Below are positions 34,229 to 42,632 of a DNA stretch of 42,632 nucleotides, piece by piece; positions within the stretch are counted from its first letter, which is position 1, and each line of letters opens with the position of its first letter. The translations under genes were made by a program, and so were the position numbers. This DNA is from an uncultured Bacteroidales bacterium (lineage in GTDB: Bacteria > Bacteroidota > Bacteroidia > Bacteroidales > UBA932): NCBI GenBank assembly GCA_944326265.1, contig CALVDE010000010.1:1-42632 (forward strand). Reading direction: 5' to 3'. The notes under the pieces were generated by a model. That model was not told where the DNA came from, searched no databases, and worked only from the letters and a program-made list of their open reading frames with translations.

Positions 34229-35080
34229 ATGGAAAAGAATGCACTAATTACCGAAATGGAGGATGTGCGCCGGATGCTGAGGCCGAGGCGCGAGGATGCG
34301 CATAAGGGGGATTTCGGACATGCGCTGCTGGTGTGCGGCTCGCGAGGGATGGCGGGGGCGGCTGTGTTGGCCGCCATGGGGGTGCTGCGCTCCGGCTGCG
34401 GCCTGGTGACGGTGCATCTGCCGGAGTCCGAACGGACGGTGATTCACTGCACCTGCCCCTCTGCTATGGTGGACTGCGACCCTCAGGGGCATTTTTCCGC
34501 ATTGCCTTCAAATATGGAGCGGTATACTGCGGTGGGATGCGGGTGCGGCCTCGGGCGGCATCCTGAGACGGAGGCCGCCCTCAGAAGCCTGCTGTGTACA
34601 TGGCAGCGGCCGATGGTCCTGGATGCGGATGCTCTGAACATCATTGCCGCCGGGCCGGATTTGCTTGGACTCGTGCCGGAAGGCTCAATTCTCACGCCCC
34701 ATCTCGGAGAACTCCACCGTCTGGTGGGCGAATGGGTCTCTGCGGAGGAAAGGTTGGCGAAAGCTACTGACCTTGCTGTCCGGACGCATAGCTGCGTGGT
34801 GGTCAAGGGGCCGCATTCGGCTGTAATCTCTCCGGAAGGACAGGCGGCATTCAACACCACCGGCAATTCAGGGATGGCGACCGGCGGCAGCGGAGATGTG
34901 CTGACCGGCCTGCTTACAGGGCTGCTGGCCTCTGGCTACGGGGCGTATGAGGCGGCCCGCATGGGAGTGTGGCTGCACGGCAGGGCGGGGGACATCGCCG
35001 CCTCCCGTTACGGGCAGAACGGCATGAACAGCCGCGACATCGCCGACTGCCTCGGAGAAGCTTTCCTGGCTGTTGAGTGA
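34229..35080 (+). CDS. nnrD: ADP-dependent NAD(P)H-hydrate dehydratase
   Basis: This enzyme restores damaged NAD(P)H hydrates. The 283-residue ribokinase-like fold shows HKGDFGHALLVCGSRGMAGA (25-44), ILTPHLGELHRL (154-165) and the anion-hole/catalytic motif GGSGDVLTGLL (219-229; Asp223). It lacks the N-terminal epimerase (NnrE) domain found in bifunctional E. coli Nnr, so it is the dehydratase alone. No clear -7 element is visible, so read-through from the upstream gene is possible. Confidence 0.93.
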   Translation: MEKNALITEMEDVRRMLRPRREDAHKGDFGHALLVCGSRGMAGAAVLAAMGVLRSGCGLVTVHLPESERTVIHCTCPSAMVDCDPQGHFSALPSNMERYTAVGCGCGLGRHPETEAALRSLLCTWQRPMVLDADALNIIAAGPDLLGLVPEGSILTPHLGELHRLVGEWVSAEERLAKATDLAVRTHSCVVVKGPHSAVISPEGQAAFNTTGNSGMATGGSGDVLTGLLTGLLASGYGAYEAARMGVWLHGRAGDIAASRYGQNGMNSRDIADCLGEAFLAVE

Positions 35081-35107
35081 ATGAGAAATTATTGCTAAAT
35101 TCGGGGC

Positions 35108-36505
35108 GTGAAAATAAGAATCGACATATTCCGGCTGGCAGTGGCCGCTCTTGCGGCTGGCGTTATCGTCTACGGACTTTCCTGTTCTTCCGGCAACGGA
35201 AAGGCCACGCCGCTGCTTGAGACTGCGGACTCGCTGATGGCCTCGGATCCTCAGGCTGCCAGGCAGGTGCTTTCCTCTGTTGGAGACGGGAAGGATATCC
35301 GGATGAGCCGTGCCGAGAGGGCTTATTATCTGCTGCTTGTGGCTGAGGCCGATTATCTCTGCGGAGAGCCGATGATCAGAGATACGGCTGTGCATGAGAC
35401 AGTCGAGTTCTTTCGGAGCGGAGCTCAGAAAAGGCTTTGCGCCCGTGCTCTGCTGATGCGGGCTGCGGTCCGGCAGGAAATGGCGGATACGCTGGCGGGG
35501 CTAGGGAACTGGTGGAATGCACTTCCGGCTTCTGATAGGGCGGGCGACGGTGAGTCGATGCGGCTGCTGCGCTCCGTCGTGGGCAGTATGTACAGTCTGA
35601 TGCCGGATTGCGGTGCGGAGCAATATGCCGCTGCGCTGGACAGCCTTGAGCGGAGAGCCGGTGTGGAGGAGGCGGCTGAGGTATATCTGTCATTGGCCCG
35701 CGGACTATTCAGCTATGCTGCGGGACAGGCTGCTGACGATATCGCTCTCGGTATGAGGCTCGCCCGGGAGGAGGGAGACGGAAGGACTCTGACTCTCGGG
35801 GAGGAATTACTCGGGAAGCAGTCTGCTCTTATGAGCGGGACGTATGTCGAGGCCCATGCTGATGCTGAGGCTCTTCGGCTCGCCGGGCTGATACTTGAGA
35901 ATGAGTCGCTGCGTCTGCAGTCGGCGGAGGCACGTCTGCAGGTGATGGCCCTTGTGCTTGTGCTGGCGGCAGTGCTTGCCGTGGTGCTGGCCGGGGCCGG
36001 GATTCTGTGGCTCAGGGTGCGGAGGCTCAGATTGGAGAATTGCGCTCTGAAAGCGTCTATCGAGACCTTTGAAGTGTCTCCGGAATCCGAGGGAGCGGAA
36101 GCTGGTGAGGGAATCCAGTCTGTTCTGCGCGATATGGTGGCACTCATCGGCGAGATGAACGAGGCCTGCGGCCGGGACGGTGACGGAAGTGTCCCTGCCG
36201 TTGACATCCGGAAGATGCTCGACCGCTATTTCCCCGAAGAAGAGGTGTATGACCGCATCCGGAGGATCTGCGACCTGCTGTATCCCGGGGTACTTGCCGC
36301 GATTGAGCGCGAACAGCCGTCCCTTACCCACAACGACCTCCTGCTCATTGCCCTGATGGCATGCGGCTTCCCCACCGGAGCTATCTGCGCCGTCCGTCGT
36401 CTCAACGTACATTCGCTCAATGTCCAGAAGACCCGTACTGCCCGGAAGATTGCCCGGGGCCTGCGCCTTTCCGATTTCGTCGCGCAGAATTTTCCTAGAA
36501 AGTAA
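35108..36505 (+). CDS. Two-TM membrane protein with helical sensor and C-terminal helix-turn-helix
   Basis: The 465-residue protein begins with GTG at 35108. It has an N-terminal signal or lipobox-like segment (AVAALAAGVIVYGLSC; Cys26), an alpha-helical TPR-like region (about 30-245), a short coiled coil, a membrane helix at 278-304, and a cytoplasmic tail. Residues about 405-450 (PSLTHNDLLLIALMACGF, then TGAICAVRRLNVHSLNVQK) form a LuxR-like helix-turn-helix. This is a known Bacteroidetes layout in which an outside helical sensor is joined to an inside DNA-binding domain; target genes are unknown. A near-consensus TAAATTCG (35096-35103) overlaps the start, so the true start or promoter is uncertain. 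The permease gene follows in the same orientation. Confidence 0.72.
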   Translation: MKIRIDIFRLAVAALAAGVIVYGLSCSSGNGKATPLLETADSLMASDPQAARQVLSSVGDGKDIRMSRAERAYYLLLVAEADYLCGEPMIRDTAVHETVEFFRSGAQKRLCARALLMRAAVRQEMADTLAGLGNWWNALPASDRAGDGESMRLLRSVVGSMYSLMPDCGAEQYAAALDSLERRAGVEEAAEVYLSLARGLFSYAAGQAADDIALGMRLAREEGDGRTLTLGEELLGKQSALMSGTYVEAHADAEALRLAGLILENESLRLQSAEARLQVMALVLVLAAVLAVVLAGAGILWLRVRRLRLENCALKASIETFEVSPESEGAEAGEGIQSVLRDMVALIGEMNEACGRDGDGSVPAVDIRKMLDRYFPEEEVYDRIRRICDLLYPGVLAAIEREQPSLTHNDLLLIALMACGFPTGAICAVRRLNVHSLNVQKTRTARKIARGLRLSDFVAQNFPRK

Positions 36506-36580
36506 ATATTTTCAGGTCAGCATTGCAGTTTTCTTATACTTCATTTCTGCTGTTCGTCCGGCTGTAAGCGGTGTTGGCAT

Positions 36581-36609
36581 TGATGCTGACAAAATGTAAG
36601 TCAGCATCA
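36581..36609. repeat. Perfect 10-bp inverted repeat, possible operator
   Basis: TGATGCTGAC (36581-36590) and GTCAGCATCA (36600-36609) form a perfect 10-bp palindrome with a 9-nt spacer. A third copy of the core, GTCAGCAT, lies at 36516-36523. No T tract follows, so a transcription-factor site is likelier than a terminator. The gap 36506-36690 contains no gene. Confidence 0.5.
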
Positions 36610-36678
36610 GTTGGTAATCAGAGAGTTGCGCGTGTCTTGCTAACTGCCAGGATATTTGGAGAGAGGCATTTTTCGGCT

Positions 36679-36686
36679 TATGTTTG
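36679..36686 (+). promoter_or_regulatory. -7 element right before the permease gene
   Basis: TATGTTTG matches TAnnTTTG and ends only 4 nt before the ATG at 36691. If used, the mRNA would be nearly leaderless. Confidence 0.4.
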
Positions 36687-36690
36687 CGGT

Positions 36691-39077
36691 ATGAAGAATC
36701 TGGAAATTGCAATGAGACTGCTGCGGCGGCACGTGTCGCTGCGGATGGTCAATCTGGCGGGGCTGTCGGTGGTGCTCGCCTCGCTGCTTGTCTCTGTGAG
36801 CTACATCCGGCGGGAATTGAGCTGGGACAGGTACAATGGGAATGCAGACCGTATCGTCCGGCTGACTCTGGCCTCGGATGGGGAACAGGTGGACGGAAGG
36901 GTATGGGGCAATATGACGGACGACCCAATCCGCCAGATACCGGAGGTCAGGGCCATCGCCAAACTGCACGAGGTGTATCAGCCGGATCTGAAATATCAAG
37001 GCACTTACCTGACGGCTGAGGAAAAGGTATTCTATGTCAATAGGGATTTTCTCGGGACATTCGACCTGGAAATGGTGGAGGGCGGAACGGCCGCGGGTGC
37101 GCTGGAGGCTGCCGGTCAGGTGATAATCAGCGAGAGCCTGGCCCGGAAGCTGGCAGGGATGCAGGATATGGCGGGAGGCGTCTTGGGGACTGATCTGGAA
37201 ATCGAAGGTGTTCCGATGCAGATTACCGGTATTTATAAGGATGTCCCTGCGACCTCGCACTGGAGAGGGGACGCGCTGATGCTCCTGCCCGAGGACATGA
37301 ATACGTTCTGCTATACCTATCTGCTGCTTGAGGAGGGTAGTGACATAGCGGAGGTGGAGGAAATGATAACGGAACTGGTCCGCGGGATGACACCCGAGAA
37401 TGCGGCTCCCCTCCGGGCCGGGCTCATGCCCCTGACGGACATCCATCTGCACAGCCACAACCTCCGGGAGCTGAGCGTCAACGGCAATATCGCCTATATC
37501 TGGCTGACCGTCGGGGCCAATGTCCTGCTGCTCGTGGTTGTTCTCTTCAATCTCTGGCTAAACGGCAGCCTTATTTTTTCCAGTAACAGACGGTTCTACC
37601 AGCTCCTGCGCCTGCACGGGGCTCCAGCTTCGGAGATACTGAAGGATGAGGCGCTGCAGGCCATGGTACTGGCGGTGGGTGCGATAGCCATCGGTCTGGC
37701 CCTGGCCGCTGTGGTGTTCGGATACGGAGTGGTTCCGGGCAGGATGGAGCTTCTGCCGACCGCTCTCACATCCTTGATATTCGCGGCGGTGACTGTATCT
37801 GTGGCCCTCGTGCCGGCTGTCAGGAACATGGCCCTGACCCGCTTCCTGAATACCGGACATGACAGCCGCCCTGTGCATTTTTCCTACGGCAATGTCCGCT
37901 GGATGCTGGCCGTGCAGTACTCGGTGGTGATTACCGTCCTGATTCTGGCGGTGGGTATCAGCCGGCAGATGAAGGTCATCGGGAGCGTGCAGACCGGAGG
38001 CGACGGGAGCGGGGTGCTGGTGATGAGCGGGCTGCCGGAGAGCGCCATGGGAAAATTTCCCCTGCTGCGGGAGCGTCTGGGCCGCAGTCCCCTGATCAAG
38101 GAGGTCACCACATCGTTTCAGTTGCCGGGCAATGCGATACGGGACCATGTCAGTGTGCGCCGGGGCGGCTCGACGGAGTGGGTGCAGGTGCCGGTGATGG
38201 TGGCCGGGGACGGATTCCTGTCATTTTACGACATACCGATAGTGGCGGGCGGAGACTTCTCACCGTTGGGATATGGTGTGGCGCAGGAGCAGGAGATGCT
38301 GCGGAATTTCTGGGCGACCGGCAGGCCTCTGACCGCAGCGAGGAGTATATTATCAACCGCAAGGCCATGACGGCATTGGGATTCAGTACGCCGGAGGAGG
38401 CGGTCGGACAGCCGCTGGAGATAAGGCAGGGCACGCTCGACTATATCAACAGCGGGGTGATAGCCGGTGTCTCGGAGGACTACAGCTACACCGGTGTGTT
38501 CGAGGAGAGTCTGCCGCTGATCATGCTGCACCGCAACCTTTTCCAGTTCTGTCTGATGGTGCGAATCGACACATCTGACCCGGACGGGGCCATGCGGGCC
38601 CTCAGCGCGGCGTGGGCGGAGGTCTTTCCCGACCGCCAGAGCGACTTCGTGCCTCTTAGCAGCATCTACAGGTCGCTGTACCGCAACGAGTTCAATGCCC
38701 GTAGCCTCGTACTGGTATTTACCCTCCTGTGCCTGATTATCGCTGACCTCGGCCTGATCATCTTCATGGCCTTCATCATCCGCCGCCGCACCAAGGAGAT
38801 TGCCATCAGGAATGTTAACGGAGCCACAGCCGGCCTCATCGTCCGTATGCTCAACATCAACTTCATCAGGTATATAGCCATTGCATTCGCCGTGGCCGTC
38901 CCTGTCTCCTGGCTCGTCCTACACGGCTGGCTCCGGCGCTTCGCCTACAGGACGACCCTCGACTGGTGGATTTTCGCCGCTTCCGGAGCCGCCGTCCTGA
39001 TCATCTCCCTGCTGTCCGTCTCGCTGCAGAGCTGGCGGGCTGCGACCATCAATCCTGTGCGGGGACTAAACAAATAA
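36691..39077 (+). pseudogene. MacB/FtsX-type ABC permease, split by a frameshift
   Basis: The gene encodes a MacB-type permease of about 795 residues: first helix at residues 19-39, a MacB-PCD periplasmic domain, an FtsX domain, a second periplasmic domain and a final FtsX domain. The reading frame from 36691 stays homologous in style to about 38265 (IPIVAGGDFSP) and then runs into a stop at 38368-38370. The continuation (SEEYIINRKAM onward, to RGLNK at 39077) is in the -1 frame, open from 38178. The break therefore lies between about 38266 and 38336; a lost C in the AATTTC-CTGGGC context near 38310 would restore RNFLGDRQ. It may be a real mutation or a sequence error. The in-frame ATG at 36571 is less likely than 36691, where MKNLEIAMRLLRRH is the usual start for the family. 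No ATPase gene is adjacent. Confidence 0.8.
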
Positions 39078-39097
39078 GAAATTAAAAAAAGATTGAT

Positions 39098-41049
39098 ATG
39101 AAACACTTTGCCAGTTATCTTGTTATTGTTTTTACTCTGTGTTTGTCCGTAAATGCCGTTCATGCTCAGAATCATTGGCAATGGCCGATAAAAGGAATGG
39201 AGGCCGGGAACTGAATTTTGGAGATCTTATCGTAGCTGCGTCCGAGGGTACCTATGTGCTGTGCCCTGCCGGCGGTGTAATACTTGATTTCGGAGTCGGA
39301 TATCGCAAGTCGCTTCAGGAATCCGTCTCCTTTCATGCCGGTTCGGATAATTTCGACTCAATGCTCGGAGAGCTTGAGGATGCCGGAGAACTCAATAGTC
39401 TGCCCGTTCCGACCATATATGTGAGCGGAGATGTATTTATACGGCTTGATGACGGCAGGAAGATATTCATTTCAGGTCTTACCGGTGATATCCCGATGAA
39501 AACCGGAATGAGAGTCGAAGAAGGCGAGGTTATAGGCAAGGTAGGATATGCGTATTATAAGATAGACAGGCCGCACATTATATTGTCTGTCACCGGCAGT
39601 ACGGGGCGGCCTGATGACCCTATGGAGCCGTTCGGAATCCCGACTACTTTCCTTGAACCCGAGGAGATGGCAACTCCGGAGTTTCTGACTGAGGAGCAGG
39701 CTGTGGAGGATATCTCGGTGCTGATGAACGCGTACCGGGAACTTTTTCCGTCCATGGATGAGATTGTGACCCCGGTGCAGTTTGAGACTTTCCGGTCCGA
39801 GGCTTTGGAAGCGGTCAGTGGAGGCATCAGCTATTCAGATCTTTACGATATCGTGTACAGTTCCATTACATCCAGACTCATGCATGATTCGCACATACGG
39901 ATCCGGACACCGAATCCGAGGGTTGATGTTGCGGCTCAGAAGTATGTCCCGAACATCATTCACGGAATACTTGGCGATACCGTGTTTGTCCGTCATGCAT
40001 CGGAACGGTACCGGGAGCATGTGGGCAAGCGGATCGTGTCCATAGACGGTATGCGGCCCGAAGAAATATGCCGCAGGAGCAGGGACATGGTCTCTGGGTA
40101 TGACGGAGACAACCAAAGCGTGGTAAACAGACTGCTGCTCGTAAAGTACTGGTATCTCTATGGCGGTGTGGATGCTCCAAGAACGGTAGAGGTAGTTTTG
40201 GAAGACGGTACTGTAATTGAGGATGAGTGGGTCCGGCAGGGGGAATCGGGTGCGTATTACCCTCAGATGACGAAGAGTACCGCGCAGTACAAGCGGATGG
40301 CGGAGAGTGCCTCCGGGAAATACAGTTTCGGGATGCTTGACGACAATACGGTGCTGTTCCGTCTCGGCTCGTTCGACTTGACGGATGTGGACCTGGAGAG
40401 TATAGCGGACTCCCTGGCGCGTTATCAGGACGTGCCGAATATGATAATCGATGTAAGGTACAATGCCGGAGGTGAAGTTGCGGCGGTCAGGAAAGTCGCA
40501 TCATATCTGCTCGGAGAGCCCTCGGTGAATACCGGTTCATACCGTATGGTGAACGATACTGTCTTCAGCAGTCTGAGGTATTCCGTGAACTATTCGGAAA
40601 GGGCTGTTTTCAGCGGCTATGAGCGCGTGGACAGCCGCAGTGGCTTTTACTCTTATGACGACTGCGGCATAATAACACCGGACACATGCGTGAACTATAA
40701 AGGCCGTCTGTATATTCTTACAGATGAGACATCGAATTCCGCTGCGACTCTTTTCCCGTCGATATTGTCCAGAAATCACCGTGCCGCGACAGTCGGCCGT
40801 GAAACCGGCTCGGGTTATCATTATATGACGGGTTATGACTTTGCCCGCATCATGCTGCCCAATTCCAGGATTATGGTGCAGATTCCTATCGTCAAATGTG
40901 TTCTGGACGATGCTGTGACCGAGCGTTATCCTGCCGGACGCGGTCTGCTGCCGGACTATGAAGTGCCGCTCACTTATGAGGAGGTCTATACTGGCACGGT
41001 TGACCCGGTGCTTTCAAAGGCCCTCTCGCTCATCGGCTCAGGTCAGTGA
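39098..41049 (+). CDS. S41-family C-terminal-processing-like peptidase, frameshifted after the signal peptide
   Basis: Two frames make up this gene. The ATG at 39098 starts a signal peptide (MKHFASYLVIVFTLCLSV, cut after VHAQ) but stops at 39212-39214. The rest, from about LNFGDLIVAASEGTYV, is in the -1 frame open from 39139. Residues about 30-165 (numbered from 39139) resemble a decayed M23 peptidase fold with LDDGRK and PHIILSV where active enzymes have metal-binding His residues. Residues about 190-630 are an S41 serine peptidase: DVRYNAGG (438-445) and nucleophile Ser534 in TSNSAA. Secretion needs the first frame to join the second. It follows the broken permease after 20 nt and overlaps the convergent hydrolase gene by 20 nt. 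Confidence 0.78.
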
Positions 41050-42454
41050 CTGAAAGTATCCACTCGGCGATGTCTGTCAGGACTTCGGGCGCAATGGTGG
41101 TCTCGATGCGGCCGTATTCTGCAGGCATGCCGGTGGTGCAGGGCTGCAGCAGATGGTTGAGGCCGGAGTATTCCTTTATCAGGTTGTGCGGGCCGTCGGG
41201 CAGGAGTCTGCGGATGTGCTCCAGGTTGACCGGCGGAACCTGCAGGTCGAGACTGCCATTAAGGGCAAATACGGGGCAGGTGGTCCGGGAAATGTCCCTG
41301 ACGGGTGAGGACTGGAGGAAATACAGCATCCAGGGGTCATCTACGGTGTCCCAGACGGTAGCGAGGTTGGCGGCTGAGCCGAAAGGCATGTTCTGTGCGT
41401 CAAGGGCTGTTATAAGGCTGTCCACCAGTGCCTCAGGACTGTCTGTGGAATATCCGTCCGTTTTCATCCTGAGCATGGCGGCAAGGACGCGGCAGTAGTT
41501 GTCGGCTGATGTGGGGGTAAATCCCGATTTGGTGAGTATCAGACGGTTCTGCTCCACGAGGATGCTGTCGCCCCGCATTCCGGGGCCGGCCATACTGATG
41601 ATGAAATCCGCCTCTTCCGCGGCTCCCAGCATGAACACGATCTGGCCGCCCTCGCTGTGTCCCAAAGTTCCTACCTTGTCGAATTCCCCGAGGCTCCGGA
41701 GGTACCTGATGCCGGCCAGGGCATCCTGCATATTGGTCAGAGTGGTGATTTCTACCGTGCCTCTTTCTGACCCTCCCATGCCGCGGTCGTCGTAGCGCAG
41801 GGAGGCTATGCCGTGGCGGGCCAGCCAGTCGGCCAGTACGAGGAAGGGCTTGTGGCTGAAGAGCTCCTCGTCCCGGTTCTGCGGGCCGCTGCCGGTAATC
41901 ATCAGTACTGCGGGTATGTGCCCGGGCTCCGAGTTGTTGTCGTCATAACCCACAGGGTAGGTGAGGGTTCCCGCCATGACCGCTCCGTCCGCTCCGCTGG
42001 AGAACGTGACTTCCTCGCTCCGGTAGGGATACGGCGGCTGCGGCTCCTGCGGCCGGTTCAGCACCGGCAGTCCCATCTGGAGAACCAGCGGAAACTGCAT
42101 CCCCATCTGGGTGAAGACCCCTTGGATTTCCCCTGACGGCCTGCTGCCCTGAGGCACTTCATGCAGTACCAGCCTTCCCTGGTAGGCCGCCCCGAGCATC
42201 GGTATTGTCACCGATACGGAGTCATTGTCCAGCAGCGCGATTTCTCCCGGTATGCCCTCCGCTCCCTGGTCCGGGCTGTCCATGAAGAAATAGGTCTTTC
42301 CCAGCGAATCTGTGGTGAAATGGAATACCAGGGTGAGGCTGCTGCCTCCGGCCTCCAGCTTGCCGTTCCACGAGCCGAGGAGCCTGCTGCGCTGCGCCCC
42401 GGCGGTGGTTGAAAGTGTGATGAGACTCAATAGTATACAGAGAAATCGTTTCAT
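41030..42454 (-). CDS. Secreted alpha/beta hydrolase
   Basis: The 474-residue protein has a signal peptide (MKRFLCILLSLITLSTTAGA). Residues about 25-130 form a beta-rich N-terminal domain seen before such hydrolases. The alpha/beta fold carries nucleophile Ser267 in GHSEGG, Asp403 in NGSLDLQVPP and His434 in GLNHLLQ, with oxyanion region ITGSGPQNRDE. It is probably a periplasmic esterase or peptidase-like enzyme of unknown substrate. I used the ATG at 42454; an in-frame ATG at 42475 lies inside the -7 element region. Its end overlaps the convergent S41 gene by 20 nt. Confidence 0.87.
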   Translation of the reverse strand: MKRFLCILLSLITLSTTAGAQRSRLLGSWNGKLEAGGSSLTLVFHFTTDSLGKTYFFMDSPDQGAEGIPGEIALLDNDSVSVTIPMLGAAYQGRLVLHEVPQGSRPSGEIQGVFTQMGMQFPLVLQMGLPVLNRPQEPQPPYPYRSEEVTFSSGADGAVMAGTLTYPVGYDDNNSEPGHIPAVLMITGSGPQNRDEELFSHKPFLVLADWLARHGIASLRYDDRGMGGSERGTVEITTLTNMQDALAGIRYLRSLGEFDKVGTLGHSEGGQIVFMLGAAEEADFIISMAGPGMRGDSILVEQNRLILTKSGFTPTSADNYCRVLAAMLRMKTDGYSTDSPEALVDSLITALDAQNMPFGSAANLATVWDTVDDPWMLYFLQSSPVRDISRTTCPVFALNGSLDLQVPPVNLEHIRRLLPDGPHNLIKEYSGLNHLLQPCTTGMPAEYGRIETTIAPEVLTDIAEWILSVTDLSR

Positions 42455-42472
42455 GATAAAGTCGTTTTTATG

Positions 42473-42480
42473 CAAATATA
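42473..42480 (-). promoter_or_regulatory. -7 element for the hydrolase gene
   Basis: The minus strand reads TATATTTG, matching TAnnTTTG, about 19 nt before the ATG at 42454, and argues for that start over the one at 42475. Confidence 0.55.
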
Positions 42481-42504
42481 TGCAATAATTACATGATTTT
42501 ACTA

Positions 42505-42512
42505 TAAATTTG
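42505..42512 (+). promoter_or_regulatory. -7 element facing out of the right edge
   Basis: TAAATTTG matches TAnnTTTG on the plus strand, divergent from the hydrolase promoter. Only a 20-codon frame (from ATG 42524) follows before the window ends, so the gene it drives probably lies outside. A TAACTTTA near 42619 is another, weaker candidate. Nothing else is seen in 42513-42632. Confidence 0.4.
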
Positions 42513-42632
42513 TGTCAATTAACATGTTGGGTATGAATATTGATGGATTGGTAAGTAAGAAGCTGTTTAAATTTATTTATAATTAGTTGTAAATCAGTAG
42601 GTTAATTGGGATATTTTTCGTAACTTTATGGT

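Noticed and set aside
38266-38336. Programmed -1 frameshift in the permease gene
   Set aside because: No slippery heptamer or downstream structure is apparent; a mutation or read error is simpler.

Overview
The window looks like chromosomal DNA from a member of the Bacteroidales with moderately high GC. The evidence is the set of repeated -7 promoter elements of the form TAnnTTTG ahead of genes, the absence of Shine-Dalgarno sequences, a complete nqrABCDEF operon, a DUF4493/DUF6359-type surface lipoprotein, and a two-TM membrane regulator with a C-terminal helix-turn-helix of the kind common in this phylum. I cannot place it to genus from the sequence alone.

Layout. 1-500: a small 50-residue charged protein and tRNA-Gly(CCC). 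535-5166: a LolC/FtsX-type permease followed at once by a large AsmA-like envelope protein. 5211-9055: rmlA, rmlB and a Uup-like ABC-F ATPase. 9052-16359 (minus strand): a tight three-gene operon encoding a potassium-channel-like protein with RCK/Rossmann domains and a C-terminal RyR-like domain, a degenerate SIR2-like domain fused to TIR, and a 1302-residue membrane STAND ATPase with LRR-like and WD40-like repeats. 16536-18168 (minus): a two-gene ABC exporter. 18309-18670: three 86-bp tandem repeats, the last supplying the promoter of tRNA-Ser(CGA). 19008-19631: a DUF1963 (YwqG-like) protein. 19720-25552 (minus): nqrABCDEF. 25639-27954: a PcrA/UvrD helicase. 27955-28318: a gap with RNA-like pairing and a possible 36-residue membrane peptide. 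28319-30776 (minus): a UDP-sugar dehydrogenase and a lipoprotein. 30907-35080: a 1080-residue HcnABC-like fused oxidoreductase and NnrD. 35108-36505: the membrane helix-turn-helix protein. 36691-41049: a MacB/FtsX-type permease and an S41 peptidase, each broken by a -1 frameshift. 41030-42454 (minus): a secreted alpha/beta hydrolase.

The part most worth attention is 9052-16359. The three genes overlap by 17 and 4 nt, sit behind their own promoter, and combine a TIR domain that looks catalytically intact, a switch ATPase with repeat sensors, and a membrane channel carrying a RyR-like domain. This is the logic of an anti-phage or other conflict system: sensing by the STAND protein, a TIR-made nucleotide signal or NAD+ depletion, and membrane disruption or ion flux through the channel. 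The individual domain calls are strong to moderate; the joint function is inference.

Most other genes are housekeeping: Na+ respiration (nqr), DNA repair (pcrA), metabolite repair (nnrD), nucleotide-sugar synthesis for surface polysaccharide (rmlAB and the WbpA-like dehydrogenase), and envelope maintenance (LolC-like, AsmA-like, ABC exporters).
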